Of a stretch of DNA of 38,182 nt, positions 15,679-23,591 are shown piece after piece. The notes beneath the pieces were generated by a model that was given only the letters and a program-made list of their open reading frames with translations, was not told the DNA's origin and searched no databases. This DNA is from Firmicutes bacterium UBA5774 (GTDB lineage: Bacteria > Bacillota > Clostridia > Peptostreptococcales > Anaerovoracaceae). Position numbers and translations under genes: made by a program. The DNA lies in contig DIEM01000030.1 of NCBI GenBank assembly GCA_002418625.1, positions 40,564-78,745 of the forward strand, in the 5' to 3' direction. The stretch's first letter is position 1. Each line of letters begins with the position of its first letter.

Positions 15679-17103
15679 TTAAATCGTTTCTTTATTTTGC
15701 TCAAAGATATTTTCATCATATTCAGGCTTGTTTCCAAGCAGGATCAACAAGCATAGAACAGCTCCCACGGCAAGACCCCAAGCTGCGCCACGCGTCGCCA
15801 GGACAGCAGCCATGACGCCTGCGATCCCAAGATCATTGGCTGTTCTTGCCTTCATAACCCCTACCTTGATCGATACATAACCCTGTATCAGCATGGTCGA
15901 TGCCAGGGCGATGCCCAGAACAGGCTTGACCAACGTGACGATCGGCAACAGCAGATATCCGGTCAAGGTTCCAAATCTGAAAGACCCTGCTCCTCCATTG
16001 ATGGAATCCATTGCTTCACGTCCGTGCTTGAATCTTTCGCAGACGACGACCTGCATGGCAGCCCACAAAGGACCGCACATTGTTATGTCCGGTCCGATGA
16101 TGGACATCAGCATATTTCTGGCACCGAAAATCATGTGTGATCGGTTCGGATTGTAATCGATTTTCTCATCCAGCCTTACCTTTCCGGCATCATCCAGCAG
16201 CGCCTGCGACTGGATCATGTCTCCGAAAAGTATTATATACGCTGAGAATACCATCGGCAAACCACTGATGAACATTGAAAGCGGCGGAAATCCAACTCCA
16301 AGGAAGGTCCACTCTGTAAACAATGTGTAAAACGCAGGCTGCGTGATGCCCCACTCAATGACGGGCCATTCCGTTTCACCGACAAGAGGCCCTACGATTA
16401 TTGCCAGCGCGATGACAGGAAGTATGCCCAGATTGCCTATGATTTTAAGAATAGGATGCTTTGACCTGATTTTTTTGAATTGATTTGAAAACAGCAGATA
16501 GAATCCAAGGCCTATGCAGATCGTTATTGAAATCGGAAAAGTATCGAAGCGGGCGTCTTTATTGAATATGACCATGACCGCCGCGAATCCGGAGCCCAGT
16601 ATAATACCGCACTGCATCGCGTTCGGAACGAATGACACGATTTTCTTGCCAAGTCCGGTAGCTCCAAGGACAAAAGCCAGAATGCCCAAGGTCAACTCAA
16701 ACGCGATGAGCGCCTGGACACGTTCCGGTCCCATCGGGAACTGGGAGACATGGAGCATAAGAAGCGGGATCGCCGGCGTGACCCAACCCGGAATAACAGG
16801 ATCGCCTAATAATACATGTATGCAATATAAGATTCCGTTTAAAACGACGACCGCTATTGCCACTTCAAATGGCATTCCGAGATATTCGGTGAGCATCGGG
16901 ATCGCTCCGAGACAGACTGCGCACATCAGTAAACCCTGAAAATAATCTGCCCATTCAAATCTATAGTGAATGAACGGTAATCTGACCTTGAACGGCCCGG
17001 CCGGCAAATACGGCTGCTCTTTCCCATATTCCCTGCTCCAGATTTTTTGACTATTTTTCTGCAAGTCAGTTTGGCTTTTTTGAATTTCATTTTTTTCTGA
17101 CAT
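15679..17103 (-). CDS. Multi-pass permease, NCS2/SulP-like fold, substrate unknown
   Basis: This 474-residue integral membrane protein has about 12 hydrophobic segments after a hydrophilic N-terminal tail of ~50 residues. The segment with GDPVIPGWVTPAIPLL and the later NMLMSIIGPDITMCGPLWAAMQ resemble the crossing half-helices of xanthine/uracil (NCS2) and SulP permeases. I cannot assign it to a named subfamily. It is transcribed from a sigma-54 promoter at 17151-17167, divergent from the symporter/two-component operon, and lies next to the 4-hydroxybutyrate genes. Import of 4-hydroxybutyrate or a related carboxylate or amine is a reasonable but unproven guess. GAGGAGG precedes the ATG. Confidence 0.75.
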   Translation of the reverse strand: MSEKNEIQKSQTDLQKNSQKIWSREYGKEQPYLPAGPFKVRLPFIHYRFEWADYFQGLLMCAVCLGAIPMLTEYLGMPFEVAIAVVVLNGILYCIHVLLGDPVIPGWVTPAIPLLMLHVSQFPMGPERVQALIAFELTLGILAFVLGATGLGKKIVSFVPNAMQCGIILGSGFAAVMVIFNKDARFDTFPISITICIGLGFYLLFSNQFKKIRSKHPILKIIGNLGILPVIALAIIVGPLVGETEWPVIEWGITQPAFYTLFTEWTFLGVGFPPLSMFISGLPMVFSAYIILFGDMIQSQALLDDAGKVRLDEKIDYNPNRSHMIFGARNMLMSIIGPDITMCGPLWAAMQVVVCERFKHGREAMDSINGGAGSFRFGTLTGYLLLPIVTLVKPVLGIALASTMLIQGYVSIKVGVMKARTANDLGIAGVMAAVLATRGAAWGLAVGAVLCLLILLGNKPEYDENIFEQNKETI

Positions 17104-17150
17104 TTCATTACCTCCTCATCTAAATAGTGGCTTTCCACGCTATTCATAAG

Positions 17151-17167
17151 AGCAAATACAATGCCAA
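17151..17167 (-). promoter_or_regulatory. Sigma-54 (-24/-12) promoter of the permease gene
   Basis: The minus strand reads TTGGCAT-N5-TTGCT with GG and GC 12 bases apart. Start of transcription would be near 17140, about 37 bases before the permease ATG at 17103. An inverted repeat at 17239-17255 lies at a typical enhancer distance. Confidence 0.8.
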
Positions 17168-17230
17168 CGCTGTTGATCGTTGATATTCAAACGTTTATTA
17201 ATAACCTGGCATTTTTTTAAGGCTTCAAGT

Positions 17231-17286
17231 GAGCATAACCGCTCGAAATGAGCGGGCGATTTTGCTACAGTAGTTCAAAACCGCTC
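17231..17286. promoter_or_regulatory. Putative enhancer (activator-binding sites) between permease and symporter operon
   Basis: A perfect palindrome CCGCTC-N5-GAGCGG occupies 17239-17255. It overlaps a looser GAGC-N6-GCTC at 17231-17244. The half-site AACCGCTC recurs at 17279-17286, 42 bases (about four helical turns) from its first copy at 17237. The cluster lies roughly 95-145 bases upstream of the permease sigma-54 start, as expected for NtrC-type binding sites. The adjacent response regulator is the obvious candidate binder. Confidence 0.55.
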
Positions 17287-17389
17287 TTTTTTGAATTCTA
17301 AAAACCTGATAATATGCTATGGTTTTGAAAGCCATATTGTTGTATTATAAATTATTGGAAGTTGATGCCAATGCATTGAGGTGTTGCTG

Positions 17390-17527
17390 ATGAACTGCGC
17401 TGATACGATTTTCGGACTGCCATTGCAGACTTTTTATATTGGAGGAGGATTGTTCATTTTATCAACCTTCCTTCCGACGATCATCATGCTCGTCCTGGAA
17501 TACAGAAAAGAGAAATCTCATGAATAG
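17390..17527 (+). CDS. Small single-span membrane protein, likely symporter accessory
   Basis: The 45-residue ORF has GAGGTG six to seven bases before its ATG. It contains one hydrophobic helix (about residues 15-37) followed by a basic tail (EYRKEKSHE). Its stop overlaps the symporter start by eight bases, indicating translational coupling. Short membrane proteins of this type commonly precede sodium:solute symporters and are thought to help their assembly or function. That role is inferred from position. Confidence 0.7.
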   Translation: MNCADTIFGLPLQTFYIGGGLFILSTFLPTIIMLVLEYRKEKSHE

Positions 17528-18959
17528 TGTGATCATCTACCTTTTTTTCTTTGCCGTATATACGATCATTTTACTTTTTTGGGGTAAAAGCGGATTCAAA
17601 AAAACAAACAATATGCGGGATTTTTGCGTTGCAGGCAACAGTCTCGGGCTTTGGGCCAGCGTATTCACTTTCACGGCTACCTGGTTCAGCGCGGTATCGA
17701 TGCAGAGCGTGACCGGATCTGTTTATATGTTCGGCTACTCAACGATCCTCTATTCTGTTGTCGGATGGTTTTTAGGCGGTTCGTGCCTGATTTTCGTTGC
17801 TCATAAAATAAAAGAGCATGATATCCTGACGATTCCGGAGTATTTCAAGATCCGTTATGACAGCCCGGCTTTTCAGGCATTCGGCGGATTCGTGACCGTT
17901 ATCTGCTACATTTTATATATAATCATTCAGATAAAAGGATTCGGTCTGGTAGTTTCAGAACTGTTGGACATCGATTATAAAATCGCTATCCTGATGATCT
18001 ATCTCTTTGTCGTATATACGAGCTTTGGCGGTTTATTCTCGGTTTCCAAAACTGACAGCATGAATTTTGTCGTTGTATTTCTCGGAATAGCGATCGCAGT
18101 CGTTTATATAATCAGTGATATCGGCAATTTCACATTGATGAACGAGAAAGCTTCAAATCTCACCGACGGCGCCCTGTTGGACCTGTCATCAAATAATCTC
18201 TTCAGTCCGTTCATGATCCTTAGCACAAGCCTTGCATGGGGTCTTGGCACGGCCGCCAATCCCCAGTATATAATCAGGATCGCTTCGGCAAAAAATAGAA
18301 TCATTGGAATGAAAATGATCTGCCTGTCAGTTATATCCATGGGTTTCCTGTACTTCGGCCTCATGATCATCGGTATCGGCTCAAGAGTGCTGCAGTCTGA
18401 CATATCACAAATCGGCTCATCTGATGAAGTTCTTTCGTATTTTATCAACAACAGTATCCATTCAAATCTTAGCGGCTTCATATTCATCAGCATCATCGCA
18501 GCAGCCATATCGACTGCCAATTCGCAGCTTTTGCTTATGGCCAGCAGTTTCACATATGATATTTACATGAACATGTTTCATAAAAATCTTTCGGAAGAAA
18601 AATTCCTTGGGCTTGCGCGGGTCGTCATATTTATTACCGGTACGGTTTCCCTTTTATTATCTGTAAATCCTCCGGATAGTCTTCTCCTTTTCGGCAGTTA
18701 TGTATGGACGGTCTTTGCCGTTACATTCCTTTGTCCGCTGTACGGCGGCCTTTACTGGAAAAAAGCGACGTGCCGCGGAGCAGTGGCATCTTCTGTCGCA
18801 GGTCTCGTCTCTGCAACAGTATTTTTTATCATCGACCAGAACAGTTCACTTGGCAGCATTATTCATCCTGTACTTCCGGGCATGATTATTGCTTTTATCG
18901 TTTTTTACAGTGTCAGCATTGCCACTTATAAAACAGGGAGCATCCGTCATGAAGCTTGA
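17520..18959 (+). CDS. Sodium:solute symporter family transporter
   Basis: The 479-residue protein has about 13 membrane segments. Its N-terminal MRDFCVAGNSLGLWASVFTF region and following TWFSAVSMQSVTGSVY are typical of the SSS (PanF/PutP-like) family. A longer frame reaches 17439, but ATG 17520-17522 matches the family N-terminus and overlaps the upstream small gene. Its end overlaps the histidine kinase start by 11 bases. Substrate is unknown. The tight linkage to a two-component pair suggests it transports the inducer or acts as a co-sensor, as known for other transporter-kinase pairs. Confidence 0.88.
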   Translation: MNSVIIYLFFFAVYTIILLFWGKSGFKKTNNMRDFCVAGNSLGLWASVFTFTATWFSAVSMQSVTGSVYMFGYSTILYSVVGWFLGGSCLIFVAHKIKEHDILTIPEYFKIRYDSPAFQAFGGFVTVICYILYIIIQIKGFGLVVSELLDIDYKIAILMIYLFVVYTSFGGLFSVSKTDSMNFVVVFLGIAIAVVYIISDIGNFTLMNEKASNLTDGALLDLSSNNLFSPFMILSTSLAWGLGTAANPQYIIRIASAKNRIIGMKMICLSVISMGFLYFGLMIIGIGSRVLQSDISQIGSSDEVLSYFINNSIHSNLSGFIFISIIAAAISTANSQLLLMASSFTYDIYMNMFHKNLSEEKFLGLARVVIFITGTVSLLLSVNPPDSLLLFGSYVWTVFAVTFLCPLYGGLYWKKATCRGAVASSVAGLVSATVFFIIDQNSSLGSIIHPVLPGMIIAFIVFYSVSIATYKTGSIRHEA

Positions 18960-20691
18960 TATTGAAAACAAAATATTGATCCCGTTTATGATCCTTGCGG
19001 CATTCCCAATCATGATCCTCGGGATCTTCTCGTTCTGGAACGGCTACCAATTGTTGCTGAACAACACCTCAAAGCATTTGGAGGCTTCGCTGGACGATAC
19101 GATAGCATACATTGAAATAGCTGAAGACAAAGCGTTGTCAGACGATATGACCGCCATGGAGGGACGTCAGGATACGATCGATCATCTGAAGAGGATTAAA
19201 AAAGAGAATCTTATCATTACAAGCAATGGCGTCGTTCTGCTTAATAATACAATGATCAGTCAACTGCCCGACGAACTTTTTTCCGGGAATGAGGGCGAAG
19301 GTTTCTTAAATACCGATAATAACTTGTTTTATTACCGTAATTATCCTGCTTGGGACTGGACTGTCATCATTTCGGCTGACAAACAGCTGCTGGTCAATGA
19401 ATTGCTTGATATCCAAAAGTACATTCTTCTAATGGCAATAATATTCTTGGTCATATCGATGCAATCCATCATTTTTATCGCTCACAATATCTCTAAGCCG
19501 ATAAAGTATTTCGCTGAGGTCTGTAAAAAAATCGGTATCAACAACCTGAATAAAGTCACATTGAACCGCAGCGATGAAATTGGCATACTGGCCAATTCAT
19601 TCAACAAGATGATCGATCAATTGAACGACAGCACCGAAAGTCTTATGGAGATGAAAAAGTTCAATGAGGATATACTTGAAAACATCTTCATCGGTATCAT
19701 GACGGCAGATACTGAAGGCAACCTTTTATCCATCAATAACGCCGGAAAGCAAATTTTCGAAAGCCGATATGACAGCGCAGCGATCCGCAATGCTTTGAAC
19801 GGGCAGATCCAGAAAACCCTTACCGACAGGCGAAGCATCAGCAGCATCGCAACGGTTGCTGCAGAGCATGACGGATCCATTATTTATTTGGATGTAAGCA
19901 CTTCGCTATTGAAAAAGGATGCTGATCATATCACCGGAGCGATCTGCAGTTTCAGCGATATAACAGGCAGAAAGAATCTTGAGAACAACTATGTTCGCGT
20001 AAATCGTCTGGCATACGTCGGACAATTTGCCGCCGGGCTGGCCCATGAAATCAGGAATCCCCTTACAGGCATAAAAACCAGCATCCAAGTCATCAGAAAC
20101 AGACTCCAGAAGGAGCAGGACCGATCCAGCCTGGAGCTCGCCGAAGGCATCATTTATGAGATCGACAGAATCAACAGGCTAATCACTGATCTGCTTGATT
20201 TTTCAAAAATAAAGAGGACAGACCGTCAAAAGAGCGAATTGATAAACATCCTTCGCAAATCAATTGATCTTGTCAGCGAAGAAATTGAAAGGAAGCAGAT
20301 AGATGTACAGTTACGGTCATATACTGATGCCATCGATGTTTTGGTCGATCCCGGACAGGCGGAACAAGTATTCCTGAACATCATCACCAATGCCTTGCAG
20401 TCCATGGATGCTCATGGCAAATTGAAAATTCTTGTCGATAAGGATCCAGAGGAACCGGATAACAATGTCCGAATTTCTTTTGAAGATACGGGTTCAGGGA
20501 TCGACAGCGGGATCCGGGAAAAAATATTTGATCCTTTCTTTACGACAAAGCCTAAAGGCACAGGTTTGGGCCTTTCTGTGGTCGCACGGCTGCTGGAGGA
20601 AAATGGCGGCTACCTCGAGCTTGAAAGCACTCAAGGAGAAGGCTCGACTTTCAAGGTATATCTGCATATTATACGAGGAGACATTCAATGA
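18949..20691 (+). CDS. Membrane sensor histidine kinase (HAMP-PAS-HisKA-HATPase)
   Basis: The 580-residue kinase has a first membrane helix (about 9-29), an extracellular sensing region (about 32-155) and a second helix (about 158-178). HAMP (178-230) and a PAS-like domain (about 240-345) follow. The phospho-acceptor is H366 in LAHEIRNPL. The ATPase domain shows N481 in NALQS, DTGSG at 513-517 and GTGLGLS at 537-543. All catalytic boxes are intact. ATG 18949 follows GGGAG and overlaps the symporter end. The last bases overlap the regulator start (ATGA). It would phosphorylate the adjacent sigma-54 activator. The ligand is unknown. Confidence 0.93.
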   Translation: MKLDIENKILIPFMILAAFPIMILGIFSFWNGYQLLLNNTSKHLEASLDDTIAYIEIAEDKALSDDMTAMEGRQDTIDHLKRIKKENLIITSNGVVLLNNTMISQLPDELFSGNEGEGFLNTDNNLFYYRNYPAWDWTVIISADKQLLVNELLDIQKYILLMAIIFLVISMQSIIFIAHNISKPIKYFAEVCKKIGINNLNKVTLNRSDEIGILANSFNKMIDQLNDSTESLMEMKKFNEDILENIFIGIMTADTEGNLLSINNAGKQIFESRYDSAAIRNALNGQIQKTLTDRRSISSIATVAAEHDGSIIYLDVSTSLLKKDADHITGAICSFSDITGRKNLENNYVRVNRLAYVGQFAAGLAHEIRNPLTGIKTSIQVIRNRLQKEQDRSSLELAEGIIYEIDRINRLITDLLDFSKIKRTDRQKSELINILRKSIDLVSEEIERKQIDVQLRSYTDAIDVLVDPGQAEQVFLNIITNALQSMDAHGKLKILVDKDPEEPDNNVRISFEDTGSGIDSGIREKIFDPFFTTKPKGTGLGLSVVARLLEENGGYLELESTQGEGSTFKVYLHIIRGDIQ

Positions 20692-22061
20692 AAATCAAAA
20701 TACTGGTTATAGATGATGAGATCATGATCTGCAAATCACTGAAAGCAGGATTGACCGACATAGGCTACGACGTCTCGACTGCCTCGAATAGCAAAGAAGC
20801 CATCAGGTTGGCCGAAGACTTCCGTCCCCATATCGTTTTTACGGATATGCGGCTCGGCAATGAAGACGGCATTGAATTGATAGACGACATCAAACGTGTG
20901 GACAATGATATTGAGATCATTGTAATGACAGCTTTCAGCGATATAAAGAGCGCTGTCTCCGCCATCAAAAAGGGTGCTTTCGACTATATAAACAAGCCTT
21001 TCGAACTAGACCAGATCAATATAATCATTCTCAGGGCATATGAAAATCTAAGAATGAAAAACAAACTTTTCATCCTTGAAAAGCAAAAGGAATCAAGCTT
21101 GAAATGCATGATCGGGGATTCTCCGAAAATCCATGAGGTTTTGATGACGATCGACCGTCTAGCGAAAAACGATAATGTAACTGCGCTCATAAGAGGAGAA
21201 ACCGGAACTGGCAAGGAACTCGTAGCCGAAGCGATCCACAATAACAGCATCCGAAAAAACTACCCGCTCTTGAAGATCAACTGCGGAGCAATACCGGGAC
21301 AGCTTGTTGAAAGTGAGCTGTTTGGGTTTGAAAAAAGTGCCTTCACCGGTGCCGCTTCACAAAAGAAAGGGCTGTTTGAAATCGCTGACGGAGGATCGGT
21401 ATTTTTGGATGAAATTGGCGAATTGCCTCTTGAGACGCAAGCAAAGCTGCTTCGCTTCCTTGAGGACAGAAAATTCAGAAGGATCGGAGGTCTTCAGGAT
21501 ATCGAGGTCGATGTGCGAATCATATGCGCTACGAACAGAAATCTGGAACAGGCGATCAAAGATAGAACATTCCGAGAAGACCTATATTATAGAATCAACG
21601 TGGTTCCGGTAGTGTTGCCTCCTCTGCGGGAGCGCGGCAGCGATATCATTCTGCTGGCCGAATTTTTTCTGGAGCAGTTCAATATTAAATTCAAAAAAAA
21701 TATCAAAGGGTTCGATGAGCAAAGCAAGGCCAGATTCCTGGAATATAGATGGTCAGGCAACATACGGGAACTCCGGAATGTCATCGAACGAATCGTGATC
21801 CTTAATGACGAGACCTGGATTCGAATTTACCACTTGCCGCTGGAATTGCAAAACCGTCAAACGAATGGATCGCCCTCATCCGATGCCAGGTCATATGCCG
21901 CATGCAGCAATCTGACCCTTGACGAAAAAATGGATTGCATCGAAAAGCAATGCATCCTTGAAGCTCTCGAAACAGAAGGCGGAAATCAAACCAAGGCTTC
22001 AGCGCTGCTCGGCATCAGCAGATTCACGCTCAAAAGAAAAATGGAAAAGCATGGCATATGA
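20688..22061 (+). CDS. Sigma-54-dependent response regulator (NtrC/AtoC type)
   Basis: The 457-residue regulator has a receiver domain (1-120) with D9, D10, phospho-acceptor D53, T81 and K103. An AAA+ domain (about 140-375) has Walker A GETGTGKE (170-177) and Walker B GSVFLDE. A Fis-type helix-turn-helix occupies the C-terminus (about 415-457, GNQTKASALLGISRFTLKRKM). The sigma-54 contact loop reads SAFTGA (217-222) instead of GAFTGA. It overlaps the kinase gene by four bases. The two sigma-54 promoters in the window are its natural candidate targets. It converges on rpe with a four-base gap and no visible terminator. Confidence 0.95.
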   Translation: MKIKILVIDDEIMICKSLKAGLTDIGYDVSTASNSKEAIRLAEDFRPHIVFTDMRLGNEDGIELIDDIKRVDNDIEIIVMTAFSDIKSAVSAIKKGAFDYINKPFELDQINIIILRAYENLRMKNKLFILEKQKESSLKCMIGDSPKIHEVLMTIDRLAKNDNVTALIRGETGTGKELVAEAIHNNSIRKNYPLLKINCGAIPGQLVESELFGFEKSAFTGAASQKKGLFEIADGGSVFLDEIGELPLETQAKLLRFLEDRKFRRIGGLQDIEVDVRIICATNRNLEQAIKDRTFREDLYYRINVVPVVLPPLRERGSDIILLAEFFLEQFNIKFKKNIKGFDEQSKARFLEYRWSGNIRELRNVIERIVILNDETWIRIYHLPLELQNRQTNGSPSSDARSYAACSNLTLDEKMDCIEKQCILEALETEGGNQTKASALLGISRFTLKRKMEKHGI

Positions 22062-22065
22062 GATT

Positions 22066-22719
22066 CTACCTGATCAGCTTCATAAATCGTTTTGTTTCGG
22101 AATAGACATCGCCGGCTCCAAATATTGCGGATCCGGCAACTATTATATTTGCACCGGCATCCAGAACCAAATCGATGTTGTCGGCTGTGATACCGCCATC
22201 GATTTCTATTTCAAGCTCAGGCCTTCTTCGATTTTTGAGCTCATTGACAGCCTTGATTTTTTCAAGCGCCGACGGTATGAATTTCTGGCCCCCGAACCCC
22301 GGATTGACCGACATGATCAGCACCAGATCAAGATCATCGATAATATGCTCAAGAGCATCCAGCGGCGTCGCCGGATTAAATGAAACGCCCGCTTTTATAC
22401 CAAGCGATTTGATCTGCTGGATCACACGATGCAGATGGATGCATGCCTCGGCGTGCACCGTTATGAATTCTGTATTTTTTGTCGCAAAGCTTTCGATATA
22501 CTGCTCGGGTTTTTCGATCATCAAATGGACATCGAACGGCAATCCGGTCTTGCCCAATAAGCTTTTCATGACTATAGGACCCATTGTGATATTGGGCACG
22601 AAATGTCCATCCATAACATCCACATGGATGTAATCCGCACCAGCCTTTTCGATGACAGCTACGTCCTCTGCCAACCTGGAAAAATCAGCGGATAGAATTG
22701 AAGGCGCCAGTTTGTTCAT
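22066..22719 (-). CDS. rpe: Ribulose-phosphate 3-epimerase
   Basis: The 217-residue TIM-barrel enzyme interconverts ribulose-5-phosphate and xylulose-5-phosphate in the pentose phosphate pathway. Signature segments are APSILSADF at the N-terminus, HVDVMDGHFVPN, VMSVNPGFGGQKF and EIDGGI. A TTG two codons upstream is in frame, but AGGAG is better placed for ATG 22717-22719. It is the last gene of prpC-prkC-rsgA-rpe and lies two bases after rsgA. Confidence 0.96.
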   Translation of the reverse strand: MNKLAPSILSADFSRLAEDVAVIEKAGADYIHVDVMDGHFVPNITMGPIVMKSLLGKTGLPFDVHLMIEKPEQYIESFATKNTEFITVHAEACIHLHRVIQQIKSLGIKAGVSFNPATPLDALEHIIDDLDLVLIMSVNPGFGGQKFIPSALEKIKAVNELKNRRRPELEIEIDGGITADNIDLVLDAGANIIVAGSAIFGAGDVYSETKRFMKLIR

Positions 22720-22721
22720 GA

Positions 22722-23591
22722 TCAATATCTCCTTTTTGCGGTGATCTCCTGATAAAACGACTCATATGAATGGTAACGGGAAGGATGGATCCTTCCTTCC
22801 CCGACCGCAGCCTTTACTGCGCAGTCAGGTTCGTTGATATGCCTGCAGCTGCTGAATCTGCACTTTCCGATCAGCGGGGATATTTCGGGAAATAAATGCT
22901 GCAGTTCATCCTCTTCAGCATCCAATATGTCAAACGATGTGAATCCCGGGGTGTCGAAAATAAAACCTCCGAAGGGCATTTCAAAGAGTTCCACATGTCT
23001 GGTCGTATGCTTTCCACGGCTCGTTTTTTGGCTTAAGACACCGGTTTCCATGCTTGCCTGTCCGTGCAGCCTGTTCAGCAGCGTCGACTTTCCTACTCCC
23101 GAAGGCCCGGCAAAGGCTGTTTTCTTGCCCGTCAGAAGCTGTTCAAGCCGATCCACGCCTTCTCCGCTGATTCCGCAGAAAAACGCTGTTGGGTATACAT
23201 TGCTGTAAATCGAGGACGCATTCTCCATCGCGCCCTCTTTCGCCAGATCCTTCTTGTTGAAGCCGATAGCTATATCTATCTGATGTTTTTCAGCCATGAC
23301 AAGCAGACGGTCAAGGATCAGAAAATTCGGTTCAGGTTTTGCCAGCGCCATGATGATGATGATCTGGTCCAAATTAGCCACTGGCGGTCGTATAAAGCAG
23401 TTTTTTCGAGGCAGTATCTCGCGGATCGATCCGATACCGTCTGCCGCCTCCTCAAACAATACTTCATCGCCTACAAAAAGAATATTGTTGTCTTTTCTGA
23501 ACAGCCCTCTTCCCTTGCAGACATATGTTTCACCGGAAGCCGCGACATCATAGAAACCGCCTATCCCCTTAGTGATCAATCCTTTAATCAA
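22722..23591 (-). CDS. rsgA: Ribosome small-subunit GTPase RsgA
   Basis: The 289-residue circularly permuted GTPase acts in 30S subunit maturation. An N-terminal OB-like domain is followed by the GTPase motifs in permuted order: NKKD, then GPSGVGKST, then DTPGF. A C-terminal zinc motif has C-x5-C-x-H-x5-C around CRFSSCRHINEPDC. The start is TTG (23589-23591), with AGGAG seven bases upstream, overlapping the prkC stop. This gene commonly follows prkC in Firmicutes. Confidence 0.95.
   Translation of the reverse strand: MIKGLITKGIGGFYDVAASGETYVCKGRGLFRKDNNILFVGDEVLFEEAADGIGSIREILPRKNCFIRPPVANLDQIIIIMALAKPEPNFLILDRLLVMAEKHQIDIAIGFNKKDLAKEGAMENASSIYSNVYPTAFFCGISGEGVDRLEQLLTGKKTAFAGPSGVGKSTLLNRLHGQASMETGVLSQKTSRGKHTTRHVELFEMPFGGFIFDTPGFTSFDILDAEEDELQHLFPEISPLIGKCRFSSCRHINEPDCAVKAAVGEGRIHPSRYHSYESFYQEITAKRRY

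Noticed and set aside
17321..17351. Sigma-A promoter for the symporter operon (TTGAAA or TTTTGA with TATAAA)
   Set aside because: Spacing is 15 or the -35 is poor, so I did not list it. The operon must have a promoter in this region, but I cannot place it.
17439..17519. Longer start for the symporter
   Set aside because: The extra residues are out-of-frame reading of the small membrane protein gene. ATG 17520 matches the family N-terminus.
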